From MGIIa-K1 sp964577145 (GTDB taxonomy: Archaea > Thermoplasmatota > Poseidoniia > Poseidoniales > Poseidoniaceae): a DNA stretch of 64,000 nt. The notes under the pieces are model-generated. The model saw only the letters and a list, made by a program, of their open reading frames with translations. It made no database searches and was not told the origin of the DNA. Positions 9,712 to 17,113 of this stretch are shown here, piece after piece. The translations under genes and the position numbers were made by a program. The stretch covers positions 1-64,000 of the forward strand of contig CAZNXM010000003.1 in NCBI GenBank assembly GCA_964577145.1, read 5' to 3'. The first letter of the stretch is position 1. Every line of letters starts with the position of its first letter.

Positions 9712-9743
9712 TTTTCCTTATTTCGAGGTTGATTTGAAGCGGC

Positions 9744-9821
9744 GACCCAGCGTGAACTTTGCATAAAGATGCAGTAGAACCGTTCACGCGACGGTAGCGG
9801 GTTCAAATCCCCCCTGGTCCA
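9744..9821 (+). ncRNA. tRNA-like or degenerate tRNA structure with a nested hairpin
   Basis: About 78 bases, close to the length of the upstream tRNA. The 3' part (T arm and acceptor strand) is nearly identical to that tRNA. The 5' part is unlike it: a perfect 8-bp stem GCGTGAAC (9750-9757) / GTTCACGC (9782-9789) encloses a second hairpin TGCAT-AAAG-ATGCA (9760-9773). The acceptor strand could pair only partly with CCAG at 9747-9750. It may be a decayed tandem tRNA, an integration scar, or a small structured RNA. Expression is unknown. Confidence 0.35.
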
Positions 9822-9822
9822 C
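9792..9822 (+). repeat. tRNA 3'-end repeat, copy 2 (overlaps the end of sodX)
   Basis: Second copy of the 31-base tRNA-derived repeat. Read on the minus strand, positions 9803-9822 supply the last codons and the TGA stop of the sodX gene (ending Gly-Pro-Gly-Gly-Ile), so the end of that protein is made from tRNA sequence. Confidence 0.85.
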
Positions 9823-10108
9823 TCTTTATTGCAATGATTGATGCCATTTTTATTAGGCCAAAATTGTTCGAATCTTCGCTACCAAGCGGGTCTGGATTAT
9901 CGCCTTCGACGAATAGGCTCCCATTTTTGATTGAAGTAATCCTCTTGAGGCAGGTGACGTCTGGTTTCAGTGGATGTTTGAATACTACAATGTCACCAAC
10001 AGTAACAATATGTTCAGAGAATTCTTGGAATTCAACAATATCTCCATCTTTCAGAGATGGCCACATCGAGTCGCCTTTGACAACTACTTTCACGATGCGC
10101 GAATCCAT
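9803..10108 (-). CDS. sodX: Nickel-type superoxide dismutase maturation protease (S26 signal-peptidase-like)
   Basis: A 101-residue S26-family peptidase. Ser14 in VKGDSMWPSL and Lys55 in TCLKRI form the expected Ser-Lys dyad, followed by the LFVEGDNPDPLGSEDS segment typical of this family. It lacks a clear membrane anchor. SodX-type proteases remove the N-terminal extension of nickel superoxide dismutase so that the new N-terminal His can ligate Ni. The start (ATG 10108, with GTGAG upstream) overlaps the end of sodN by 19 bases, so the pair is one operon. The C-terminal residues are encoded inside the duplicated tRNA 3' fragment, which suggests a recombination event at this end. Confidence 0.92.
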   Translation of the reverse strand: MDSRIVKVVVKGDSMWPSLKDGDIVEFQEFSEHIVTVGDIVVFKHPLKPDVTCLKRITSIKNGSLFVEGDNPDPLGSEDSNNFGLIKMASIIAIKSGPGGI

Positions 10109-10539
10109 GTAATCTCACGGCCTTTCGCACCCCAGAATACTCCATGGATTTCTTCGATTGCATCCATTAGTTCCTGTGCGTGAACCTCACTGACTTCGAC
10201 CTTGCATGCAGAACACAACTTTGCAGCCTTCCAAAACATGTCGTGTAGCCCAGGGTTGGATTCAAGGTGCTGTGGCTTGAAGAAATCAGTCCAAAGAACA
10301 AGTAATTCATCCTTGCACTTCTGTGCTTCTTCTTCCTTGATTGCAGCATAGCGACTCATGGTGTTCAGATATGCTGCCATTGCCTGTCCGTCATCGGTTG
10401 ATGGGCATTGCAAGCCGAGCATTTTCTTGGTCATGGATTGAACGGCTTCTCCAGCGATTCTTGCGCTAGCAGGATCATATACTCCACATGGTCCATCACA
10501 ATGTGCTTCAGCCTCAATAAATTTCGTGTATTCGCTCAT
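10090..10539 (-). CDS. sodN: Nickel superoxide dismutase, with N-terminal prosequence
   Basis: A 149-residue precursor. After a 12-residue leader (MSEYTKFIEAEA) comes HCDGPCGVYDP, the Ni hook: H13, C14, P17, C18, G19 and Y21 correspond to His1, Cys2, Pro5, Cys6, Gly7 and Tyr9 of the mature Streptomyces-type enzyme. The rest (VLWTDFFKPQHLESNPGLH, then VFWGAKG near the end) also matches the four-helix family. It dismutates superoxide in the cytosol. A longer frame begins at 10668, but the ATG at 10539 has GGGGAG upstream and yields exactly the leader that SodX should cut. NiSOD is common in actinobacteria, cyanobacteria and marine plankton; its presence beside a tRNA scar hints at acquisition by transfer. 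Confidence 0.97.
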   Translation of the reverse strand: MSEYTKFIEAEAHCDGPCGVYDPASARIAGEAVQSMTKKMLGLQCPSTDDGQAMAAYLNTMSRYAAIKEEEAQKCKDELLVLWTDFFKPQHLESNPGLHDMFWKAAKLCSACKVEVSEVHAQELMDAIEEIHGVFWGAKGREITWIRAS

Positions 10540-10712
10540 GAATAACTCCCCAGTAATCACTCGATGAAGTCCCGGTTCATGAATGTGTGCTTTGGTGACG
10601 TAATAGTTGTGCTGAGGCCCGGTTGAATGCCGTACTGTTCGCCTTTTTGTCAAGGCACGGTCCCACAATAGTTATGAGGGACGCGAAGGTGGAGTGTATC
10701 ATAGGTGTAACT
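10540..10712. promoter_or_regulatory. Divergent intergenic region between sodN and a surface-protein gene
   Basis: These 173 bases must carry promoters for both directions. I see no convincing TATA box; ACAATAGTTATG near 10662-10674 is the closest candidate for the rightward gene. Imperfect inverted CCGT...ACGG sequences occur around 10630-10665. No coding frame is supported here. Confidence 0.3.
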
Positions 10713-11657
10713 ATGAAGGCAATCCGACGCTCTCTATTCCTTCTTGCAATCTACATGGCAAGCATGCTAATTGTAGCAACTCCAGCTGCTGCACAGGTGT
10801 CTGTACCAGCGGTTGACTTACAATGTATTTCCCCTAACCCGAGTGGTGCTGTAGAAGTTCCGGTTTATCCAGGTGCTTCGCTAACAGGTTATGCAAACTG
10901 TAAGGTTTCCAATCCGAACTCCTATGTTGAGCGTATCGAGATTCAGGTAAGTGCTGACGGTCTTGTTGTCGCAGCGCCCGGTACTATTACCGTCGGACCT
11001 AATGGAGAGTCGGAATTCCAGGTCACTGTTGGAGCAGACCAGCGTATGACAATGGGTAAGCGTAACCTCATGGTAAACGCCCGTGTTGTAGAGGCAAACG
11101 GTGCACCGCCGCCTAATATTGCAGAATCTCAGACCTCGATGATTATCTCGATTCTTCAGTTCAGCAGACTACAGGTTGAGGCAGTTGAGCCTTTCCTTCA
11201 GTTGAATCCTAAGACAGACCACAACTTCGAATTCAAGGTTTACAATCAAGGTAACTGGGCTGACAAGTTCAAGGTCGGAGTTACAGTAGAATCCCGTGAC
11301 AAACTCGAAGCAGCAGGCTTCCAATTATCGATGCCAGCAGTAGCAGTTGAGATCGAAGGAATGGCAGCACCAATGAAGGTCCGTGTCATGACCCGCACTC
11401 CAAAGAATCAGGGATGGACTGACGAGTACTACACTCTTGAATTCCAAGCAGAGTCCGAGTTCTCATGCAGATACGAAACAACAGGATGTAACTCAATGAC
11501 ACAGATGATTACCATCTATGTCCGTGGAGTTTACCTTCCCGGCTTTGAATTGATTCCAACTCTCTCAATGGTTGCATTAGCAGCCGCTGTCCTCGTTCGA
11601 CGTGGCGAAGATGAGGATGAAGAAGGCGAGTGGCGTGAAGCCGCTCCCGGAATCTAG
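10713..11657 (+). CDS. Exported surface protein with PGF-CTERM-like sorting tail
   Basis: A 314-residue protein: signal peptide (MKAIRRSLFLLAIYMASMLIVATPAAAQ), then two beta-rich modules resembling the NEW3/CARDB type of archaeal cell-surface proteins, with paired cysteines. The C-terminus reads LPGFELIPTLSM, a hydrophobic stretch ending in Val-Arg-Arg, which resembles the PGF-CTERM signal cut by archaeosortase. Unusually, about 17 acidic residues (GEDEDEEGEWRE...) follow the arginines. The longer frame from 10623 is rejected because the ATG at 10713 has AGGTG upstream and begins the signal peptide. The specific ligand or role cannot be read from the sequence. Confidence 0.75.
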   Translation: MKAIRRSLFLLAIYMASMLIVATPAAAQVSVPAVDLQCISPNPSGAVEVPVYPGASLTGYANCKVSNPNSYVERIEIQVSADGLVVAAPGTITVGPNGESEFQVTVGADQRMTMGKRNLMVNARVVEANGAPPPNIAESQTSMIISILQFSRLQVEAVEPFLQLNPKTDHNFEFKVYNQGNWADKFKVGVTVESRDKLEAAGFQLSMPAVAVEIEGMAAPMKVRVMTRTPKNQGWTDEYYTLEFQAESEFSCRYETTGCNSMTQMITIYVRGVYLPGFELIPTLSMVALAAAVLVRRGEDEDEEGEWREAAPGI

Positions 11658-11669
11658 TAGTCACCATTA

Positions 11670-11700
11670 CAATCCCTTCGGGATTGACCCTATTCGGGGT
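11670..11700 (+). terminator. Tandem hairpins after the PGF-CTERM-like gene
   Basis: CAATCCC-TTC-GGGATTG (11670-11686) is a perfect 7-bp stem, followed at once by ACCC-TATTCG-GGGT (11687-11700). They lie 13 bases past the stop codon, a position consistent with transcription termination or 3'-end stabilisation. Confidence 0.55.
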
Positions 11701-11756
11701 TGGGTTGATAAATTACGGATGGCCGTAACTAATTGCGTAATGCGGAGTTGAATGAA

Positions 11757-13007
11757 ATGAGTGGACTTCTCGACAAGGCAACAGAGTATTCAGATTCCGT
11801 ACACCAGGGTGATAATGTTGACAAGAAAGTAATCAACGATCCCGATGCAATTATTCAGGCCTATGAGAAGGGTAAGAAAGCTGTTGATGCAGTAGTAGAA
11901 GCCGTTGATGCAACTATTGAAAGCGAGATTTCTCCCTTAGAGAGCAAAGAATTAGGACGTCCAGAGGATAATGCAATTTTCAATATTCTGGGCGCAGTTT
12001 CCCTACTCGTCATATTGGGTATTGTATTCTACAACAAATATGTTGATTGGCTTATTTTTGGTCCAGCAATAGCAGCGAGTTGGGCATTATACAATGGAGC
12101 ATATTTGAAAGTTAGAAGAATAGACTATGTCAAATTGGGCTCAACAGCAGTTGCATGGGTAGTTATTGCTGGAATCATAACAAGTGCATCATTCATGATT
12201 GGTTCTGCCTCAGGAGTAAAAATTGCCAGCATAGAGTTTGAAGATGGTGCAAATAATTTGCGAATCACAATGTTCGGTTCTTCTGGTACGGACTTCGATA
12301 TCTCGGTGACAAATGGAGGAACTGTTCTGTGCTCAGATTCATCTTCAATTGGAATGGACCGAGTGACTGTAAGTTTGGCAGTTGAGGATTGTTGGGCAGG
12401 TAATGCGTATGACCATAATGGCGAAGAGGTATTGGATTATATCGTCAATGTCAATGATGGAGAGAATACCGATACATACACAATTCCTGCACGATATATG
12501 TCTAGGGAAGTCACTGCAGGCTTAGTAAAGGTGACAGAGATTACCAGTTCTACAACTGGAAGCGGTTCTTCATACAATGAATACGATGGTATACAAGTGG
12601 ACGCAGCAATTGGAATCGGTGACCAAAGTCAGGCTTATTCCTTCTCCAATGGTTACTTTTCAGGTATCGACCCTTGGTGGATTGAGGCTGATTGGAGTGC
12701 TACAATTACCGTAATTTATGGTGGAAGTACTGTTTACACATTCAATGTCCTAAATTCTGAGGAAGGAACAGTAGCAGGTTTAGGTGATTTCAACTCTGGT
12801 TGGGTTTATGTGAAATCAAATTCGGGTGGCATGTTAGATCGCAATCACTTCTATGACGACGATGGATGCTATACCTTCGAAGTTAGCATTACTAGCGATG
12901 TTAGTGGTCAGACAGTCGTTGACAGTAGGTCGCAAATTGAATTCCATTGGAATGATAACGAGGCCGACGAGGATACCTCCAACGACCAACCAGCTGAATC
13001 TTGCTGA
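11757..13007 (+). CDS. Membrane protein of unknown function with exported beta-rich domain
   Basis: A 416-residue protein. The first 80 residues are charged and probably helical (cytosolic). Three to four hydrophobic helices follow (AIFNILGAVSLLVILGIVFY, the WLIFGPAIAASWALY region, and VAWVVIAGIITSASFM), then about 260 residues rich in Ser/Thr/Asp/Gly, predicted to be outside, with several cysteines and an acidic end. I recognise no family. The TTG at 11733 extends the frame by eight residues, but the ATG at 11757 with GGAG nine bases upstream is the better start. Confidence 0.65.
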   Translation: MSGLLDKATEYSDSVHQGDNVDKKVINDPDAIIQAYEKGKKAVDAVVEAVDATIESEISPLESKELGRPEDNAIFNILGAVSLLVILGIVFYNKYVDWLIFGPAIAASWALYNGAYLKVRRIDYVKLGSTAVAWVVIAGIITSASFMIGSASGVKIASIEFEDGANNLRITMFGSSGTDFDISVTNGGTVLCSDSSSIGMDRVTVSLAVEDCWAGNAYDHNGEEVLDYIVNVNDGENTDTYTIPARYMSREVTAGLVKVTEITSSTTGSGSSYNEYDGIQVDAAIGIGDQSQAYSFSNGYFSGIDPWWIEADWSATITVIYGGSTVYTFNVLNSEEGTVAGLGDFNSGWVYVKSNSGGMLDRNHFYDDDGCYTFEVSITSDVSGQTVVDSRSQIEFHWNDNEADEDTSNDQPAESC

Positions 13008-13067
13008 TTGCTTGTCTACACAATCTCAATAACTATCTCTCCCTCTAGGCTGAGTAGAAGTGGTACT

Positions 13068-13256
13068 TTGACTGACAAAAGCATCGAGCAACGAGTGGAA
13101 GAAATGGTTGAATATATTTCCGTTCTTGAGAAGAGATTGGATAGAGTAGAAGGAAAATCTGCCCTTAATTTTGATTGGAAAACAGAGATAGGTTTTGTCA
13201 TTGGAATATTTGTGCTTGGACTGGGAGCCTTGGCCTATTTCAAATACTTCAGATGA
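13068..13256 (+). CDS. Small protein with coiled coil and C-terminal membrane helix
   Basis: About 62 residues. The N-terminal half (TDKSIEQRVEEMVEYISVLEKRLDRVEG) is a heptad-like coiled coil, and the C-terminus is one membrane helix (IGFVIGIFVLGLGALAYF). A short tail-anchored scaffold or regulator is plausible, but no family is recognised. The start is uncertain: the frame is open from a TTG at 13008, directly after the previous stop, with no Shine-Dalgarno; the TTG at 13068 starts before the coiled coil and is used here. It follows the preceding membrane-protein gene on the same strand and is convergent with the next. Confidence 0.5.
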   Translation: MTDKSIEQRVEEMVEYISVLEKRLDRVEGKSALNFDWKTEIGFVIGIFVLGLGALAYFKYFR

Positions 13257-13300
13257 TTCGATTATTCGCCAACTAATCTCTTTTTTTGAGGTACTACTCC

Positions 13301-14962
13301 TCATTCAGTAGTATCTTCTTCAGTGGATTCAATTTCCACTGCATCATCATAGTCCTTTGATTCAGATTCTGAGCCTGAAAACAAACCTAACCTAGATGAT
13401 GCAAATAATACAATGCCGATTCCGAGTGCAATTGCAATTGGAACGACTAGATTATCGCCAGAATCCTCTTCTTCTTCCCAGTCGACTATTCCAGAGGATA
13501 CACTATCTGTGCTACCAACGGTATCGTCATCGAATTCTGAGGGAATTATGAGATTGCAATCAAGGGTTTTCTCACCCTCGGTATATGTGTCCCAATTAAT
13601 TGGAACTTCTACAGTTTCACCCGCTTCAACAGCAATAGATTGGGTCATTCCTATGTTTGCATCTTCTCCATCAGTGAAACACTCGAACATGACATTTGCA
13701 TCTGCTGCACCATCATTTGAGAGAGTTACCATCATTCCCAAGCGCTTGTTAACAGTGCCTTCATCAGCGGATTCTACTATACTATCGAGAGTAACATGTG
13801 GTAGGTCCATCTCTACAGTGAATGATGGTGTCATTGGAAGTGGATCTACGGTCTTAGTCCATGTGCCCCAGATGGTTTCAAGGGTGAAAGTTGCAGATGC
13901 ATCTTCTTCATGTAATTCTCCAGCACCATCTTGCCAGCGCACCATTCGGTTATGCTCATTTGTGGTCATTACAACAATATTGTCGCCACATGTAATAGCG
14001 GTCTCTCCATCAGCGCAATCTACCAATTGTCCAGGTGAATTACTATTGTATCCTAGAGAGATGGGCGAAACTACCACTCCACTATTTGGAACTATTACTT
14101 CTCTCTTAGTGAGGATGTTTACCCAGTTGTCGATATTGCCTCCCGTGCCAGTAGAATTGGTCCACGTAACTCCACCATCATCCCAGATAATGATGTCTTC
14201 ATCGGTGAGAGAGCCGGATAAGGTTGAATCCGTTATTGAGATTGATCCAGTAACATCGATTGGTCCCGTTCCACCCATTGTCGCTCCGTTGAGTTCACAA
14301 CTACCATCACAGGTAATTCCCACGCCCGAAAGTTCTCCAGAAACGATTAAGCTACCTTGAACATCGATTGTCCAAGCGTGGTCAGTGTATTCTGTGACAA
14401 CTGCATGGCCAGTTCCAGAAATATCTTCAGGACTTCTAACTACAGGAGTCCCCGAATCAGGGACGAGTTGTACATCATCTATTGAATTGATTTGGAAGAT
14501 TGTACCGTTTATTTGCACAGTGAGGTTTTCCCCGTCAAGTGAGCCGCTCCAATCGTATTGAGTTCCATTGAATACCTCCTCTGCACCACCGTTAACCGAG
14601 ATTGAAATATCCATTACTACCTCATCGTGGAATGTTATTCGCATAGTTCCAGATGGTCCTAAGTCCCCAGTTGGAACGATTAGAGTGGCAGTAGTATCGA
14701 GCGCTAAACGGGTTGGAGCTTCCGAAAGTGCACTTCCACTTACGACAAGGGTCGAACCTTCTTCGACTGTGATGGTAGAACCATCTTCGACAGTATAATC
14801 TCCTGAGATTGTCAGGGTGCTATTTTGCTTAACCAGTGTGTCACCACCTATGGAACCACTGGATTCCCAGTTGTCATCGCTTGCGATGGTCATACCACCT
14901 TCAGCAGATACGATTGGTAGGCTACACAGCATGATGAGGCACATCAAAATTGCTCGGCGCAT
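13301..14962 (-). CDS. Exported membrane-anchored protein, unknown function
   Basis: A 553-residue protein with signal peptide (MRRAILMCLIMLCSLPIVSA), a long Thr/Ser/Gly/Asp-rich beta region, one C-terminal transmembrane helix (LVVPIAIALGIGIVLFAS) and a short acidic cytoplasmic tail. The early part has 'LTISGDYTVEDGSTITVEEGSTLVVSG'-like short repeats (beta-helix or beta-roll style), and the later part resembles a CARDB/Ig-like module. No enzyme motif is visible. ATG at 14962 has GTGAG close upstream. It follows carS on the same strand, separated by a strong hairpin terminator, so it probably has its own promoter. Confidence 0.68.
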   Translation of the reverse strand: MRRAILMCLIMLCSLPIVSAEGGMTIASDDNWESSGSIGGDTLVKQNSTLTISGDYTVEDGSTITVEEGSTLVVSGSALSEAPTRLALDTTATLIVPTGDLGPSGTMRITFHDEVVMDISISVNGGAEEVFNGTQYDWSGSLDGENLTVQINGTIFQINSIDDVQLVPDSGTPVVRSPEDISGTGHAVVTEYTDHAWTIDVQGSLIVSGELSGVGITCDGSCELNGATMGGTGPIDVTGSISITDSTLSGSLTDEDIIIWDDGGVTWTNSTGTGGNIDNWVNILTKREVIVPNSGVVVSPISLGYNSNSPGQLVDCADGETAITCGDNIVVMTTNEHNRMVRWQDGAGELHEEDASATFTLETIWGTWTKTVDPLPMTPSFTVEMDLPHVTLDSIVESADEGTVNKRLGMMVTLSNDGAADANVMFECFTDGEDANIGMTQSIAVEAGETVEVPINWDTYTEGEKTLDCNLIIPSEFDDDTVGSTDSVSSGIVDWEEEEDSGDNLVVPIAIALGIGIVLFASSRLGLFSGSESESKDYDDAVEIESTEEDTTE

Positions 14963-14991
14963 GACTCACGCTAATCGGATTAGGCTCATCA

Positions 14992-15012
14992 ATGCACCCC
15001 TAAGGGGTGCAT
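14992..15012 (-). terminator. Hairpin terminator at the end of carS
   Basis: ATGCACCCC-TAA-GGGGTGCAT is a perfect 9-bp stem with a 3-base loop, beginning at the last base of the carS stop region on the minus strand. It is the second strongest hairpin seen in this window. Confidence 0.65.
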
Positions 15013-15620
15013 CAGTATGGCACGTCTTTCCATCCAATTTTGTAACCGATTAGGTTGAAACTACGGTGTAAAATGGGAGTGATTACGATTAGGAGAAACA
15101 TTGGGAGCAGAAGTGACCTATCTCCATGCGCAGAACCCGTAAGGAAAATCTGACCAAACACGAATACTGAAATTGCGAAAGGCAGAGTATCTAGTAATGG
15201 CGCCTTGCTAGAGATCTCACCTTCTCTCTTCATTCCCTTTCGGCGCTTGAAAAATGATCCCGTTGAATCACCTATCAGACTGGTGAAGCCAAGGAATGTA
15301 CCCACAAGGAATGCATTTGCTGCCCATCCAGTTGCCTCATTAGTTGGTGATATGAAGACCCAATTTTCTGGAATCTGTGTCATCAGTAAGCACAACAATC
15401 CACTGGTTAGTGAACCACCGATTAGACCGTTCCAAGTTTTTCCATCTCCAAGAAGGCGGTTTCCATCGCTATGCATTCTTCCCCCATCGATTGGCCAAGG
15501 GCCATATCCGGTCTTTGGAAGCCACTTACCCCACATCATTGCGAATGTGTTCACGAGAAATCCCGGGAGATAAATCCACAGGGTGAATAAGGCTAATTCG
15601 AAGGTATTGAACTCCGCCAT
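15012..15620 (-). CDS. carS: CDP-archaeol synthase (CTP:2,3-di-O-geranylgeranylglyceryl phosphate cytidylyltransferase)
   Basis: A 202-residue polytopic membrane enzyme of archaeal phospholipid synthesis: it activates unsaturated archaetidic acid with CTP so that polar head groups can be attached. The family signature is clear: PIDGGR...LLGDGKTWNGLIGG, then FTSLIGDSTGSFFKRRKGMKREG and LLDTLPF. About five membrane helices are visible. The start is the ATG at 15620, with AGGAA upstream. Length is slightly above the usual 170-180 residues, with a somewhat longer middle loop. This gene is one of the best indicators that the DNA is archaeal. It diverges from purD, whose start lies 88 bases away. 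Confidence 0.92.
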   Translation of the reverse strand: MAEFNTFELALFTLWIYLPGFLVNTFAMMWGKWLPKTGYGPWPIDGGRMHSDGNRLLGDGKTWNGLIGGSLTSGLLCLLMTQIPENWVFISPTNEATGWAANAFLVGTFLGFTSLIGDSTGSFFKRRKGMKREGEISSKAPLLDTLPFAISVFVFGQIFLTGSAHGDRSLLLPMFLLIVITPILHRSFNLIGYKIGWKDVPY

Positions 15621-15708
15621 GGATTCCTGTCATCGCACCAACCCCTTGAACTCAGTGGCGACAAAACCTCCACGATGGCCTTATGTGCCGGATGCTAAAG
15701 CAGACAAC

Positions 15709-16959
15709 ATGGCGCAGATGAGTGTTCTCGTCGTCGGTGGCGGAGGTAGAGAGCATGCGCTTTGTCTTGGCCTTGACAGAAGTGAGAGCATTGGAGAAAT
15801 TCATTGCGCTCCGGGTAATGCAGGCACTGCTGAACTCGCAACAAATCATGCCTTTAGCGAGGTTGCAGATCTCATCCATTTGGCATTCCAACTCGATGTT
15901 GATTTTGTTGTTGCTGGCCCTGAAGCCCCACTTTGTGAAGGCTTGGCAGACCAATTAGCCAATATGGATATTCCTTGTTTCGGTCCTGTTGCAGCACTTG
16001 CACGTCTAGAGGGCAGTAAGTTACATGCAAAGCAAGTAATGCAGGCTAATGGTGTCCCAACCGCAGCCTTCCATCTACTCGATTCCAAAAGTGATATCGA
16101 TGCTGCTCTCGATGATTTCTCGGGTAGTCCATGGGTAGTCAAAAGAGATGTTCTCGCAGGTGGGAAAGGCGTAGTAGTTACCGAAGATCGTGTTGAAGCC
16201 AAAGAATTCATTCTCGATTCTATCGCAAGTGATGGACAAGTCGTGTTAGAGGACTTCCTCCCAGGGGAGGAGGCGAGCATGCTTGTCGTTATGGATGAGA
16301 GTGGATATGTTTGTCTACCTGCCAGTCAGGACCACAAGCGTGAATTCGAGGGCGATAATGGTCGAAATACCGGCGGAATGGGTGCATATGCACCAGCTCC
16401 AGTTTATACTGAAGAGGTTCGCTCCAAGACAATTGAGCGTATTGTAGAACCAATGCACCGAGACCTTGCTAATAGACGCAAGCCCTACCGTGGAGTGCTC
16501 TATGTTGGCTTGATGATTGACGCAGTGGGCGACCCATATGTGGTTGAATTCAATGTTAGATTTGGTGACCCAGAGTGCCAAATCACAATCCCGTTAATTG
16601 CAAGTGACCTCGGGCAAATGCTCCATGCTGCAGCTAGTGGAAATTTGTCTGAGCAAGAGGTCACTTTTCACAATAAACACGCCCTGACCGTTGTGCTTGC
16701 AGCAGAGAATTATCCCGGCTCTGTTGAGAAGGGTAGGGCCATCAATAATCTACCACTTGCAAGTCCAGATTCATGGGTAAATCATGCGGGAACAACTCTA
16801 GCTAATGAGCAACTTGTGAGTAATGGAGGCAGGGTTATTTCCTGTACAGGTATTGGTGATGATCTTGGTGAGGCTGCTGCTAAGGCATATGCATTAATCG
16901 AGAAAATCGAACTCGCTGGCTCGCACTATCGAAGGGACATAGGCCATCGTGCATTATGA
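15709..16959 (+). CDS. purD: Phosphoribosylamine--glycine ligase
   Basis: A 416-residue ATP-grasp enzyme catalysing the second step of purine synthesis (phosphoribosylamine + glycine + ATP to GAR). Visible signatures: SVLVVGGGGREHAL at the N-terminus, the DVLAGGKGVVV and LVVMDESG segments of the ATP-grasp fold, the signature RNTGGMGAYAP, and VEFNVRFGDPECQ. Length matches the family. The frame is open from 15583, but family comparison places the start at the ATG at 15709 or the one at 15718; the choice alters only three residues. It appears monocistronic, with a hairpin 58 bases after the stop. Confidence 0.96.
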   Translation: MAQMSVLVVGGGGREHALCLGLDRSESIGEIHCAPGNAGTAELATNHAFSEVADLIHLAFQLDVDFVVAGPEAPLCEGLADQLANMDIPCFGPVAALARLEGSKLHAKQVMQANGVPTAAFHLLDSKSDIDAALDDFSGSPWVVKRDVLAGGKGVVVTEDRVEAKEFILDSIASDGQVVLEDFLPGEEASMLVVMDESGYVCLPASQDHKREFEGDNGRNTGGMGAYAPAPVYTEEVRSKTIERIVEPMHRDLANRRKPYRGVLYVGLMIDAVGDPYVVEFNVRFGDPECQITIPLIASDLGQMLHAAASGNLSEQEVTFHNKHALTVVLAAENYPGSVEKGRAINNLPLASPDSWVNHAGTTLANEQLVSNGGRVISCTGIGDDLGEAAAKAYALIEKIELAGSHYRRDIGHRAL

Positions 16960-17016
16960 GGTTTATTTCCACTGCACCGTTTCAGTGACCCGTTTTCGTA
17001 GGACTCCTCTGCAATT

Positions 17017-17031
17017 CCACCCTACGGGTGG
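17017..17031 (+). terminator. Hairpin downstream of purD
   Basis: CCACCC-TAC-GGGTGG forms a perfect 6-bp stem with a 3-base loop between purD and aglB, on the way to the aglB promoter region. The likely role is to end purD transcription. Confidence 0.5.
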
Positions 17032-17038
17032 TGGGGAG

Positions 17039-17113
17039 GTGTTAAAAGAGGGTCTAAGGTGGCCGAGACGCTCCAGCCTTACGGCTGCACTTTGACAACA
17101 GAGGGAGAAAAAA
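17039..17113 (+). promoter_or_regulatory. aglB leader: AT-rich promoter candidate, hairpin and strong ribosome site
   Basis: GTGTTAAAAG (17039-17048) is the only TATA-like sequence in the gap. A small hairpin CAGCC-TTAC-GGCTG (17074-17087) lies in the presumed 5' leader, and GAGGGAG sits six bases before the ATG. The hairpin could influence leader stability. The promoter assignment is by position only. Confidence 0.3.

Noticed and set aside
9711..9802. CRISPR-like arrangement of repeats near the tRNA
   Set aside because: Only two copies of one repeat exist, and the repeat is tRNA sequence; there are no regular spacers and no cas genes.
13413..14360. 315-codon open frame on the plus strand
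   Set aside because: Antisense shadow of the exported protein gene at 13301-14962; low-complexity Ser/Pro/Val translation without a fold or ribosome site.
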